This document shows, piece by piece, positions 8,585 to 20,291 of a stretch of DNA of 64,000 bases (positions are counted from its first letter, which is position 1; each line of letters starts with the position of its first letter). A program made the position numbers and the translations under genes. Source of the stretch: Noviherbaspirillum sp. Root189 (GTDB taxonomy: Bacteria; Pseudomonadota; Gammaproteobacteria; Burkholderiales; Burkholderiaceae_D); the NCBI RefSeq assembly GCF_001428545.1, contig NZ_LMHZ01000005.1, positions 116,586 through 180,585 of the forward strand, read 5' to 3'. Below the pieces are notes generated by a model. That model had not been told where the DNA came from and made no database searches. It was given only the letters and a program-made list of their open reading frames with translations.

Positions 8585-10786
8585 ATGAGCATTTCGCGCC
8601 GATTTCTGATTTCTCTCGTCATGTCTCCCGTCTGGTGGCTCGGCGTTGCCATTTCGCTTTTGCTCCATCTGCTTGTGGTACAGATTGTGGATGACAAAGC
8701 AAGGTCCCAGTTCGATTATCTCGCTGACAATGCGCAGACTGCGGTGCAGAGCCGGGTACGTTCGTACATCGATGTTCTGCGCGGCACGGCGGCGCTGTTT
8801 CAGACCGACGAAAAGATCACGCGCGAACAGTTCCGCGCCTATGTCCGCGAACTCAAACTCGAAAGCAGTTTCCCCGGTATTACCAATCTCAATTTTGCGC
8901 AGTACGTCGCAGGGGCGGACAAGCGCGCCTTTGAAGCATCGGTACGCCGCGATACCAGCGTTTCGTCGGTAGGCTATCCGGCCTTCGCCATCAAGCCGGC
9001 AGGCGAACGCAAGGAATACAACGTTCTGACCTATATCGAACCGATGGAAACCAACGCCGTCTCCTTCGGGATCGACATGGCGGCAAACAGCATTGCGGCA
9101 AATGCACTGGCGGTGTCGCGCGATACCGGCCAACTGGTGTCCTCCGGCAGGCTGATTCATATCACGGGACCGAATCAGCATATCGGCCTGGCCATGCGCG
9201 TGCCGCTGTATCGACTTGGCATGCCTGTGAAGAATGTCGCGCAACGGCGCGCCGCATACTATGGTTCGGTCGGCGCCGGTTTCGATATCAATCGCCTGAT
9301 GCTGGGGGCCATCGACAAGAAAGTGCTGAGCACCATGCGGGTCCGGATATTCGATACCGGTCGCGATGATGAAAAGCGCGCCGCCGGGACCATGGATCCG
9401 CAGCATCTGATGTTCGATAGCGCGACTTCTTCGAGCGCCGAGAACCGGTCTCCGGCGATCGATCCTTCCGTCGATGATCTGTTTGTCAAGCGGGTTTCAA
9501 TGACCGTCGGCCCGCGCGTATGGGAAGCGGAAATCCTGGCGCGCAGATCAGCCCTGATCAACGGCTTCGATGTTTCCTTGTCCTGGATCGTGCTGATCGG
9601 CGGTCTGCTCGGCAGCACACTGCTGTACAGCATTTATTATTCGTTACTGACCGCGCGCCGGCGTGCGGTGGAACTGGCACGGGAAATGACGACTGATTTG
9701 CGCAACAGCGAGGCCAGTCTCGCCGAAGCGCAGCACATGGCGCGTCTGGGTAGCTGGACCATGGACCCTGCGTCCGAAGCCATGATCTGGTCCATGGAAA
9801 CGTACCGGATATTCGGCGTGAGCCAGTCCCGCGACAGGCTGCGCTATCAGGAATTCCTTGCGCGGATTCATCCCGAAGACCGGGATCGCGTGCGCAAGGG
9901 ATTGATCGATGGCCAGCCTGGTGATGAAGGTTTCAATCATGAGCACCGCATCGTGCAGCTTGATGGCACAGTCCGATGGGTGCAGTCGATCGTCCGCTTC
10001 GGCAGCGATATGCAAGGCAAGGCCCTGCTGCGCGGAACGATCATGGACATCACCGACCGCAAGGAAACGATGGAGGCGCTGAAGCGCTCACAGGAGTTGT
10101 TGCGCGATCTGACCGCGCACCAGGACCGCGTCAAGGAAGATGAACGCAAACGTATCGCCCGCGAGATTCATGACGAACTGGGCCAGACCCTGCTGGCGTT
10201 GCGCATCGATGTTTCCATGCTGGATGCGCGCACCGCACAATCGCATCCGCGCCTCAATCAGAAGGTGCGCGACGCACTCAACCACCTCGATGCGACGGTG
10301 AAGACCATCCGCACCATCATCAACAATCTGCGGCCCGCCGTACTTGACCTCGGGCTGACAGCGGCAATCGAATGGCAGGTCGCGGAGTTCCGCCGCCGTA
10401 GCGGCATCACCTGCGATCTCCTGATGAGCGAGAAGGAGTTTTATCTTGACGATACGCGTGCAACCTCGCTGTTCCGCATCCTGCAGGAATCGCTCACCAA
10501 TGTGATCCGTCATGCCAAGGCCACGCACGTCGTCATTGAGTTGTATCGCGAGGCGGGACAGCTGGTCATGAAGATTACCGACAACGGCATCGGCATCTAT
10601 CCTGAAACACGCAATTCGGCCAATTCGTTTGGATTGGTCGGCGTGGAGGAGCGCATTCATGCGCTCAATGGAAAGTTTGTCATTACCAGTGCGCCCGGCA
10701 AAGGGACGACGCTGACAACTTATATCCCGATAGACAGCGACGCGGTAGGAAACGCGCCGTTTAACCTGGTCGATACAAGCGGATAG
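8585..10786 (+). CDS. CHASE/PAS sensor histidine kinase, NarL-type (HisKA_3)
   Basis: 733 residues. A membrane segment near residues 15-33, a periplasmic CHASE domain (about 70-290, with FPGITNLNFAQYV), a second membrane segment near 331-355 (IVLIGGLLGSTLLYSIYYSL), a PAS/PAC domain (about 375-495), then HisKA_3 with the phospho-acceptor motif REIHDELGQ near residue 525 and an HATPase domain (LFRILQESLTNV; ITDNGIGI; FGLVGVEERI). Such kinases phosphorylate LuxR/NarL-type regulators. No response regulator is adjacent, so it is an orphan here; its partner may be the NarL-type regulator at 37353-37994 or lie elsewhere. Confidence 0.92.
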   Translation: MSISRRFLISLVMSPVWWLGVAISLLLHLLVVQIVDDKARSQFDYLADNAQTAVQSRVRSYIDVLRGTAALFQTDEKITREQFRAYVRELKLESSFPGITNLNFAQYVAGADKRAFEASVRRDTSVSSVGYPAFAIKPAGERKEYNVLTYIEPMETNAVSFGIDMAANSIAANALAVSRDTGQLVSSGRLIHITGPNQHIGLAMRVPLYRLGMPVKNVAQRRAAYYGSVGAGFDINRLMLGAIDKKVLSTMRVRIFDTGRDDEKRAAGTMDPQHLMFDSATSSSAENRSPAIDPSVDDLFVKRVSMTVGPRVWEAEILARRSALINGFDVSLSWIVLIGGLLGSTLLYSIYYSLLTARRRAVELAREMTTDLRNSEASLAEAQHMARLGSWTMDPASEAMIWSMETYRIFGVSQSRDRLRYQEFLARIHPEDRDRVRKGLIDGQPGDEGFNHEHRIVQLDGTVRWVQSIVRFGSDMQGKALLRGTIMDITDRKETMEALKRSQELLRDLTAHQDRVKEDERKRIAREIHDELGQTLLALRIDVSMLDARTAQSHPRLNQKVRDALNHLDATVKTIRTIINNLRPAVLDLGLTAAIEWQVAEFRRRSGITCDLLMSEKEFYLDDTRATSLFRILQESLTNVIRHAKATHVVIELYREAGQLVMKITDNGIGIYPETRNSANSFGLVGVEERIHALNGKFVITSAPGKGTTLTTYIPIDSDAVGNAPFNLVDTSG

Positions 10787-10816
10787 TCACGCCCGACACG
10801 CGCAGCAATGGATGTT

Positions 10817-13278
<2,462 letters not shown>

Positions 13279-13281
<3 letters not shown>

Positions 13282-13440
13282 TGTCCTGTTTCCTAAATTC
13301 GTTGAATAAAAGACGACGACAATTGCGCCGATACCGCGTCAAAAATGCTCGCAAGGCCCCGGCCTTGCTGTGCTTTTTTCCTTGTCTCGACACAATTTCG
13401 CCGCATTTATTTTTCAACGAATTTGCGGAACAGGACACTA
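13279..13440. mobile_element. MITE-like element with about 27-bp terminal inverted repeats and TA ends
   Basis: Begins TAGTGTCCTGTTTCCTAAAT and ends with the reverse complement of TAGTGTCCTGTTCCGCAAAT; the arms continue ATTCGTTGAA / TTCAACGAAT. It is 162 bp with no coding capacity. TA at both outer ends is what a TA target duplication would leave, as in IS630/Tc1-type transposition. The element starts on the pcaG stop codon. Confidence 0.75.
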
Positions 13441-13605
13441 GGGTTTATTGAGTGATGTAATGGATAGTCGTGCACTTCCACTCGGCGCGACTATCGGTCT
13501 TCGGGTAAGCTTTCTGCGATATGCAGAATCCGCTTTCACATCCGAATTGCTCCAGCGTCATGGCATACGCATGGATGACGGGCCAGCATGCGGGCAGGAG
13601 CCGTC

Positions 13606-14469
13606 ATGGCTGATGGCCCAATATTCCTACCCGATAACGACGTACGTGAGCTGGCGCAACTACTTGCGCCATGCTCCCGCCTTCTCCTGCTCACCGGCGC
13701 CGGTATCAGCACCGCGTCCGGCATTCCCGACTACCGCGACAGCGAAGGTGTCCGACGTGGACGAGCGCCGATACAAGGCCCTGAATTCCGAAGTTCCGAA
13801 CTCATCCGCAAGCGTTACTGGGCACGGGCCATGGTCGGCTGGCGCCTATTGGCAAAGGCGGAACCGAACGCTGGCCATCTGGCGATTGCCGCACTTGAAA
13901 CTCCAGCCAGAGATACCGTTATTGTCACCCAGAACGTTGACGGCTTGCATTCCGTGGCCGGCAGTTCCCAGGTGATCGAGTTGCACGGAAACATACATCG
14001 TGTTGCCTGCCTCGATTGCGGCGCGTGCCATGAACGGCGTCTGATTCAATCGCAACTGGAACAGCACAATCCCGGCCTTGCCAATACAACGGCGCTTCCG
14101 GCACCGGACGGCGATGCCCATCTGGAGCCGGAAACCCTTGCGGATTTCGTGCTGCCGCATTGTCCGACGTGCGCAGGCACATTACAGCCGGATGTGGTGT
14201 TCTTCGGCGATGGCGTGCCGCGTGCACGCACCGAACAAGCCGAACAGGTCGTAAGTAATGCCGATGCCATCCTGGTGGTGGGATCATCGCTGATGGTGCA
14301 CTCAGGCTATCGCCTGTGCAAGCTGGCGGCGGAAGCAGGCAAACCGATCGCAGCAATCAATATCGGCAAGACGCGCGCCGACGCTTTGCTGTCATTGAAG
14401 GTGGAGCAGCGTTCCGAGCAAGCGCTGCCTTTACTGGCGACGCTGCTGCGCGATCTGCGTAACAGGTAA
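13606..14469 (+). CDS. SIR2-family NAD-dependent protein deacylase
   Basis: 287 residues from MADGPIFLPDNDVRELAQ, chosen because GCAGGAG precedes this ATG; an in-frame ATG six codons upstream is the alternative. Motifs: LLTGAGISTASGIPDYRD (NAD binding), VTQNVDGLH, the catalytic histidine in ELHGNIH, two Cys pairs for structural zinc (CLDCGAC and CPTC), DVVFFGDGVP, and VVGSSLMVHSGY. It removes acyl groups from lysine using NAD. It is convergent with the ccl-like gene, with one base between the stops. Confidence 0.93.
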   Translation: MADGPIFLPDNDVRELAQLLAPCSRLLLLTGAGISTASGIPDYRDSEGVRRGRAPIQGPEFRSSELIRKRYWARAMVGWRLLAKAEPNAGHLAIAALETPARDTVIVTQNVDGLHSVAGSSQVIELHGNIHRVACLDCGACHERRLIQSQLEQHNPGLANTTALPAPDGDAHLEPETLADFVLPHCPTCAGTLQPDVVFFGDGVPRARTEQAEQVVSNADAILVVGSSLMVHSGYRLCKLAAEAGKPIAAINIGKTRADALLSLKVEQRSEQALPLLATLLRDLRNR

Positions 14470-14470
14470 T

Positions 14471-15283
14471 CTACCTGCGTGCCGCCTCGGCAGCAATATC
14501 CTGCGCCTTGCGGATGACCGGCAGGTCGATCATCTTTCCGTCCAGCGCTACCGCAGCGCCGTTGGCGCGCGATGCTGCTTCGAGCACGCGTTCTGCCCAT
14601 GCAATATCATCGGCACTGGGATAAAAAGCGTCACCCACGACCGGCAGCTGGCGTGGATGAATACATAGCTTGCCACCAAATCCAAGGCGGCGCGCGCGCA
14701 AAGTATCGGCGCGAAGTTGAGCTGCATCATCAATGGCAACGGTCACGCCATCCACTGGCGGCTGTATGCCGGCAAGTCGCGACAGCAAGACCAGTTGCGA
14801 ACGGAAATAGAGCAACTCTTCCCCTTCGCCGTCAATACCCATGTCGAGCTGGAAGTCGATCGAGCCGAACATCAGCCGCTGTACGCCTGCGACCTTCGAC
14901 AACGCACCGGCATGTGCGAAGCCCTGTGCTGTTTCGATCAATGGCAATACCGCTTTTGCTCCCTGAGCGGTAACGCGCTCAAGGTCTTCCGTGCGCTCAG
15001 CCTTGGGCAGCACAATGCCGGCGACACCGGCTTTTCCGCACAAGCTCAGATCGGCTGCGAACCACTCGGTATCCGCGCTGTTGAGTCGAATCAGCACATT
15101 CCTGTCTGGTGACAACCAGCTCGCGATAGCGGCACGCGCATTGTTCTTGTCGGCCGGGGGAACGGCGTCCTCCAGATCGATGATGACGGCATCGGCACCG
15201 GCGACGCAAGCCTTGTCAAAACGCTCCGGACGGTTGCCGGGTACAAACAGGTAAGAACGTGCAATCAACGATGTGGAGGGCAT
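14471..15283 (-). CDS. ccl: CitE-like lyase, probable (S)-citramalyl-CoA lyase
   Basis: 270 residues. HpcH/HpaI aldolase-citrate lyase beta-subunit family: RSYLFVPGNRPERFDKA, DAVIIDLEDAVPPADK, VLIRLNS, LPLIETAQGF (metal-ligand Glu), FGSIDFQLDMG, GKLCIHPRQL. In itaconate degradation this enzyme splits citramalyl-CoA into acetyl-CoA and pyruvate. The substrate is inferred from the cluster, whose content matches the P. aeruginosa itaconate locus (Ich, acyl-CoA dehydrogenase, MmgE/PrpD, Ict, Ccl). Last gene of the run. Confidence 0.85.
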   Translation of the reverse strand: MPSTSLIARSYLFVPGNRPERFDKACVAGADAVIIDLEDAVPPADKNNARAAIASWLSPDRNVLIRLNSADTEWFAADLSLCGKAGVAGIVLPKAERTEDLERVTAQGAKAVLPLIETAQGFAHAGALSKVAGVQRLMFGSIDFQLDMGIDGEGEELLYFRSQLVLLSRLAGIQPPVDGVTVAIDDAAQLRADTLRARRLGFGGKLCIHPRQLPVVGDAFYPSADDIAWAERVLEAASRANGAAVALDGKMIDLPVIRKAQDIAAEAARR

Positions 15284-15307
15284 GGTATCGGGGCTCTCAA
15301 GCGAATG

Positions 15308-16660
15308 TCAGTCAAAGAAGCGACCGACACGTTCTGTGCGCGCCAGATTCCATATCCGTGAAAATGCGCCGCGCATTTCCGCCTCGCTGGCAGCACCGCC
15401 AAAGTCGGCCAGTCGCAACGCCTTTTGCTCCAGTTCTTCACGCGACAAGGTATTGCCGGGATCGCCTTTCGGCTCATCGACGCGACCGCTCAGGGTGCGG
15501 CCATCGTTGGTCTCCACCGTTACCTTGCCGATCCAGCGTACCGGATAAGCCGTGTCAACTTCACTGTCGAGCTGCATGCTCACCTTGTCACGGAACGCGA
15601 CGATGGGGGGCTGCCTGAATGCATGTTCAAATTCCTTCATGCCGGCCTGTTCGAACTCCGCGATCAGGCCCAGCACGGTACCCATGGAAAACTTTGCCTG
15701 ATGCACCGTCTGCGGATCGACTACCGGCCCAAGTACGTCGATTGCGCCCTGATGCACATGCGCGGTAACGCGTGCGATCTGCTCAGGCCTGAGTTTGTGT
15801 TCCTGCACGACCTGCAGCAAGGCATCAGCAGCGGGATGCGTGTGGCGGCATGAGGAATGGAACTTGAATGAGGTCTCGGCCAGCGCCCAGCGCTCGCCCA
15901 GGCGATCAGTCAGGCGTGCGGGGTCCGCATCCTTTGACATGCCGGCTGCCAGTCCTTGCGGGCCTTCGAGAATATGCCGTGCGCCGGTAAAGCCATCCTT
16001 CGCGAGATAGGCGGCAGTCAGACCGGCAGCAGCCGCGTGCGCGGTATGCAACTGCTTCGAGTCCGCCGCATCGCGTAAAAATTCCCACAGTCCCGCTGCT
16101 TGCGTGCCAGCCGAACCGAATGCGTGCAGCATCTGCTCCGGCGACAGGTTCAGCAGTCGACCGGTTGCGGCGGCGGCGGCGACTGTGCCGGCCGTACCGG
16201 TAGTATGAAAGATCCGGTAATGCGAACGGCCAAGGAATTCGCCGACGCGAATGCCGACTTCATAGCCGGCCACCGCAGCCACCAGCAAGTCACGCCCGGA
16301 ACTGCCCAGTGCTTGCGCCACCGCCAGCACTGGCGGAAACACCACGGCCGCCGGATGAAATACCGATCCGTTGTGCACATCATCCTGCTCGGCAAAATGC
16401 GATGACGCGGCATTGACCATGGCCGCAAACAGCGGTGTGGTCTTGCGACGCGATATCAGCACTTCGGCGTCACCACCCGGTCCCATCGTGGTGGCGAAGC
16501 GTTCTATGGCTTCTACCGGACGCGCGCCCTTGCCCGCCAGTGCCGAGCCGAACCAATCAAGGAAAAGATCTTCCGCGCGCCGCACGACGGCCTCGGGAAT
16601 GTCCTCAAAGCGCAGCGTGGCGGCGAAGGCCGCGAGTGTTTCGCTCGAATGTGATGTCAT
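15308..16660 (-). CDS. MmgE/PrpD family protein
   Basis: 450 residues, start at MTSHSSETLAAFAATLRFED behind AGGAAG; an in-frame ATG 11 codons upstream lacks a ribosome site. The family includes 2-methylcitrate dehydratase and cis-aconitate decarboxylase. Seen here: FLDWFGSALAGKGARPVEA, HFAEQDDVHNGSVFHPAAVVFP near residues 105-125, and SSCRHTHPAADALL. A homologue is part of the P. aeruginosa itaconate cluster, where its exact role is not settled. A decarboxylase or dehydratase acting on a C5/C6 tricarboxylate-like acid is a reasonable guess. Confidence 0.9.
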   Translation of the reverse strand: MTSHSSETLAAFAATLRFEDIPEAVVRRAEDLFLDWFGSALAGKGARPVEAIERFATTMGPGGDAEVLISRRKTTPLFAAMVNAASSHFAEQDDVHNGSVFHPAAVVFPPVLAVAQALGSSGRDLLVAAVAGYEVGIRVGEFLGRSHYRIFHTTGTAGTVAAAAATGRLLNLSPEQMLHAFGSAGTQAAGLWEFLRDAADSKQLHTAHAAAAGLTAAYLAKDGFTGARHILEGPQGLAAGMSKDADPARLTDRLGERWALAETSFKFHSSCRHTHPAADALLQVVQEHKLRPEQIARVTAHVHQGAIDVLGPVVDPQTVHQAKFSMGTVLGLIAEFEQAGMKEFEHAFRQPPIVAFRDKVSMQLDSEVDTAYPVRWIGKVTVETNDGRTLSGRVDEPKGDPGNTLSREELEQKALRLADFGGAASEAEMRGAFSRIWNLARTERVGRFFD

Positions 16661-16760
16661 GATGGCTTCCTGTGCGATAGGTTGTCTGGTCAATGGATAT
16701 GGCGAATGGAACGCTTGTTGCGGGGCGCGTTTTGACGCTTGGGGACACGCTCACGCATCA

Positions 16761-17939
16761 TCAGATCGCCCTGCCTTCGCGCAATTCGGCGAGCGCCTTG
16801 TCGTCATAACCCAACTCCTTCAGGATGGCGTCGGTATGCTGGCCTAGCGCCGGCACTGCATCCATGCGCGGGCTATAGCTGTCCGGTATCCCCGGGGGTA
16901 GCAAGGCCGGTACCTGGCCATTGGGCGTAGCGACATCGACCCAGCGTTCGCGCGCCTTCAGCTGCGCATGCCGCCAGACATCATGCATGTCGTTAAGCTG
17001 CGCGTTGGCGATCTGTGCGTCATCCAGGCGCGCGATCACCTGTTCGCCGCTCAGTGCGGAAAAGACATCGACGATGATGGCGCGCAGTTCATCACGGGCG
17101 GCGCTACGTGCTGAATTGGTCGAGAAGCGCGCATCTGTTGCGAGCTGCGGCCGCTGCAAGACCTTGCTGCAGAAAGCTGCCCACTCGCGTTCATTTTGCA
17201 GGCCGAGCATCACAGTCTTGCCATCGCCAGCCGGGAAAGGCCCGTAAGGGTAGATCGTCGCATGCGATGCACCCGCGCGCGCTGGCGGCGCGGCGCCGTC
17301 ATAGGCGTAGTACAGCGGATAGCCCATCCACTCCACCATGCTTTCGAGCATGGAGACATCGATGTTGCACCCCTGCCCCGTCTTGCCGCGCTGGATCAGC
17401 GCCGCAAGAATGTTGGAATACGCATACATGCCGGCCGCGATATCGGCGATCGAGCACCCTGCCTTCGCCGGGTCATCGCTGGTGCCGGTAATTGACAGAA
17501 ATCCGGACTCGCTCTGGATCAGGAGGTCGTAGGCCTTTTTGTCACGGTAGGGCCCATCGGCGCCATAGCCGGAAATATCGCATACGATCAGACGCGGGTA
17601 ATGCTCCTTCAATGCACTGTACGACAGGCCGAGTCGCTCCGCAGCACCGGGAGCAAGATTCTGCACCAGCACATCGGCGGTCTCCAGCAGCTTGTGCAAA
17701 ATGATTTCGGCTTCCGGATGCTTGACGTCGAGCGTCAGGCTTTCCTTGGAACGATTGGTCCACACGAAGTGCGACGCCAGTCCATTGACGCGCGTGTCAT
17801 AGGCACGCGCAAAATCGCCGACGCCAGGGCGCTCGACCTTGATGACACGGGCGCCCAGATCGGCAAGCTGGCGGGTACAGAATGGCGCCGCAATCGCATG
17901 TTCGAGCGTGACGACGGTAATGCCTTCCAGTGGACGCAT
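16761..17939 (-). CDS. ict: Class III CoA-transferase (CaiB/BaiF), probable itaconate CoA-transferase
   Basis: 392 residues with AAGGAGATTGC before ATG. Family motifs: LEGITVVTLEHAIAAPFCTRQLADLGARVIKVERPG, LLETADVLVQNLAPGAAERLGL, VCDISGYGADGPYRDKKAYD (catalytic Asp in KAYDLLIQ), and GKTVMLGLQNEREWAAFC. It would transfer CoA from succinyl-CoA to itaconate. Its ORF ends 100 bp before the MmgE/PrpD start and begins 9 bp after the acyl-CoA dehydrogenase stop. The substrate is inferred from the neighbours. Confidence 0.85.
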   Translation of the reverse strand: MRPLEGITVVTLEHAIAAPFCTRQLADLGARVIKVERPGVGDFARAYDTRVNGLASHFVWTNRSKESLTLDVKHPEAEIILHKLLETADVLVQNLAPGAAERLGLSYSALKEHYPRLIVCDISGYGADGPYRDKKAYDLLIQSESGFLSITGTSDDPAKAGCSIADIAAGMYAYSNILAALIQRGKTGQGCNIDVSMLESMVEWMGYPLYYAYDGAAPPARAGASHATIYPYGPFPAGDGKTVMLGLQNEREWAAFCSKVLQRPQLATDARFSTNSARSAARDELRAIIVDVFSALSGEQVIARLDDAQIANAQLNDMHDVWRHAQLKARERWVDVATPNGQVPALLPPGIPDSYSPRMDAVPALGQHTDAILKELGYDDKALAELREGRAI

Positions 17940-17948
17940 GCAATCTCC

Positions 17949-19109
17949 TTAAAACGAGCGTGGCAGTCCGAGGATATGCTCGGCCACATACGAGAGGATG
18001 AGGTTGGTGGAAATCGGTGCAACCTGATAGAGACGCGTCTCGCGGAACTTGCGTTCGACATCGTATTCGCAAGCGAAGCCGAAACCGCCATGAAACTGCA
18101 GGCAGGCATTGGCCGCTTCCCACGACGCATCGGCGGCAAGCATTTTCGCCATGTTCGCTTCCGCCCCGCATGCCTGGTGCGCGTCAAACAGCTGGCATGC
18201 CTTGAAGCGCATCAGGTTCGCTGCCTCCAGGTTGACGTAGGCCTTCGCAATTGGAAACTGCACACCCTGGTTCTGCCCGATCGGCCGGCCAAAGACCATG
18301 CGTTCATTGACATATTTGGTCACCTTGTCGATGAACCAGTAACCGTCGCCGATGCATTCGGCCGCGATCAGGGTGCGCTCGGCATTCAGGCCATCGAGGA
18401 TGTACTTGAATCCCTTTCCTTCTTCGCCGATCAGGTTCTCTTCCGGAATTTCCAGATTCTCGAAGAACAGTTCATTGGTTTCATGATTGACCATGTTGAG
18501 AATAGGCTGCACCGACAAGCCCTTGCCGATCGCATCACGCAGATCGACTACGAAGATCGACATGCCTTCCGATTTCTTCTTGACGTCGGCGAGCGGCGTT
18601 GTGCGGGCGAGCAGGATCATCAGGTCGGAATGCTGCACGCGCGATATCCAGACCTTCTGCCCGTTGATGACGTAACGATCGCCTTTTTTGACGGCGGTGG
18701 TCTTGATTTTGGTGGTGTCGGTGCCGGTAGTCGGTTCAGTCACCGCCATCGATTGCAAACGCAGTTCGCCGCTGGCAATCTTCGGCAGGTACTCACTTTT
18801 CTGGCGTTGAGAACCATGACGCAACAAGGTTCCCATGTTGTACATTTGACCGTGGCAGGCGCCCGAGTTACCGCCGGAACGGTTGATCTCCTCCATGATG
18901 ACTGAGGCTTCGGTCAGGCCGAGGCCGGAGCCTCCGTATTCCTGCGGAATCAGCGCAGCGAGCCAGCCTGCCTTGGTCAGTGCATTGACAAAGTCTTCCG
19001 GGTAGCCGCGCACTTCATCGATCTTGCGGAAGTAGTCGGCGGGGAATTCGGCGCACAGCGCGCGTACGGCATCGCGTATATCCTGGTATTGGTCCGGGGC
19101 ATGCAGCAT
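17949..19109 (-). CDS. Acyl-CoA dehydrogenase
   Basis: 386 residues, full length, with AGGAAAG before ATG. FAD-dependent family motifs: LIPQEYGGSGLGLTEASVIMEEI, QSMAVTEPTTGTDTTKIKTTA (FAD/substrate loop), GDRYVINGQKVWIS, RPIGQNQGVQFPIAKAYV, and the C-terminal LQFHGGFGFACEYDVERKFRE. It oxidises an acyl-CoA to the enoyl-CoA, passing electrons to ETF. An acyl-CoA dehydrogenase is also part of the P. aeruginosa itaconate cluster; its precise substrate there is not established. Confidence 0.93.
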   Translation of the reverse strand: MLHAPDQYQDIRDAVRALCAEFPADYFRKIDEVRGYPEDFVNALTKAGWLAALIPQEYGGSGLGLTEASVIMEEINRSGGNSGACHGQMYNMGTLLRHGSQRQKSEYLPKIASGELRLQSMAVTEPTTGTDTTKIKTTAVKKGDRYVINGQKVWISRVQHSDLMILLARTTPLADVKKKSEGMSIFVVDLRDAIGKGLSVQPILNMVNHETNELFFENLEIPEENLIGEEGKGFKYILDGLNAERTLIAAECIGDGYWFIDKVTKYVNERMVFGRPIGQNQGVQFPIAKAYVNLEAANLMRFKACQLFDAHQACGAEANMAKMLAADASWEAANACLQFHGGFGFACEYDVERKFRETRLYQVAPISTNLILSYVAEHILGLPRSF

Positions 19110-19160
19110 GGCGGGTTCTTTCCTGTAAGGCGGTTTGTTGTGTAGTGTTCTGTAAAAACG

Positions 19161-20009
19161 TCAGGCCAGCGTGGCGCTGGCTTCCATGGTCAGCCAGCCG
19201 TCGACATCCTTTGCCCATAGGCGCACGGTCTTGCCGTCGTCTTCGAGGCGTCCGCAGACGGAGAACGAGGCAATATCGAAGACGGGCTTCACCGCACGGA
19301 ATGAGAACTGTCGTACCGCGCGGTCTGGCATATTGCGGCGCAACAGATCCATCAGCAGGGTTGCGATCAATGGCCCGTGGACGATCAGTCCCGGATAGCC
19401 TTCGACTTCAGTGACATAGCGACGGTCATAGTGAATGCGATGTCCGTTGAAGGTCAGCGCGGAGTATCGGAACAGCAGCACATCGTCAGGATGGATCTCG
19501 CGCGACCACGCATGATCCGCAGGCGCGGCCTGCGGCCTGGGCACTGGATCGTCGGGCCTGGGTGTATCGCGGTATACGATGTCGTGTTCTTCGGTAATGG
19601 CGATTCCGGCGGGATTACTGATTTCATGCCGTACCAGGACAAACACCAGTGAACCGGAGCGGCCTTCCTTGTGGCTGACATCAACGATCTGCGATTCGCG
19701 CGAGATCGCTTCGCCAACGCGTAAGGGCTGGTGAAACTGCAAGCGTCCGCCGGCCCACATACGGCGCGGCAACGGCACCGGCGGCAGGAAGCCGCCACGT
19801 GCCGCATGACCGTCGGGTCCGAGTTCGGACTGCCGATGCAGCGGCAGGAAATACAGCCAATGCCATAGCGCGGGAAGCACGTCGCCGTTTTGCGGTGCCG
19901 CATCATCACGGTCAAGCGTCGCCGACAGGGCGGCGATCGGTGTTGCTGTTACCTGGTCAGAACGCGATTCGGTTCGTCCCAGCCATTCGCGCAGGTAAGG
20001 CATGTCCAT
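19161..20009 (-). CDS. ich: MaoC/HTD2-like double hotdog hydratase, probable itaconyl-CoA hydratase
   Basis: 282 residues from MDMPYLREWLGRTESRSDQV; the open frame extends 45 codons further but that part is not family-like. It shows an N-terminal hotdog half and a C-terminal half with the hydratase motif FNGHRIHYDRRYVTEVEGYPGLIVHGPL, typical of mesaconyl-CoA/itaconyl-CoA hydratases. It would hydrate itaconyl-CoA to citramalyl-CoA, the substrate of the lyase at the end of the cluster. First gene of the run, 282 bp after the LysR stop. Confidence 0.85.
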   Translation of the reverse strand: MDMPYLREWLGRTESRSDQVTATPIAALSATLDRDDAAPQNGDVLPALWHWLYFLPLHRQSELGPDGHAARGGFLPPVPLPRRMWAGGRLQFHQPLRVGEAISRESQIVDVSHKEGRSGSLVFVLVRHEISNPAGIAITEEHDIVYRDTPRPDDPVPRPQAAPADHAWSREIHPDDVLLFRYSALTFNGHRIHYDRRYVTEVEGYPGLIVHGPLIATLLMDLLRRNMPDRAVRQFSFRAVKPVFDIASFSVCGRLEDDGKTVRLWAKDVDGWLTMEASATLA

Positions 20010-20291
20010 GCTGGTCTCGGCTTTGTGATCGGGTGACAAAAACAGGAGAAGACCGGGCGCTGCGTAATCGGTCACGACGACAAGGATGGTCAGACGTCGC
20101 GCAGCACCGGCCCGGAATTTCGCTACCGGGCTAGTGTGCGCCATAGCAGGCGGGACGACAATTCTTGAATTTGGAAGCAGGACTTTTGCTGTACTTAACT
20201 TGTAGGAATTATCCGAACTGCGAGTGCATGCTCGGCTGGCGTCTCATCATGACGGTAACGCCACATCGTTACGTCGTACGATCCCGTCTGA

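Noticed and set aside
13448..13975. 175-codon frame overlapping the sirtuin start
   Set aside because: Out of frame with the sirtuin, which has all family motifs; the overlap part is a shadow.
17601..18905. 434-codon plus-strand open frame
   Set aside because: Shadow of the CoA-transferase and acyl-CoA dehydrogenase genes; caused by high-GC codon bias.
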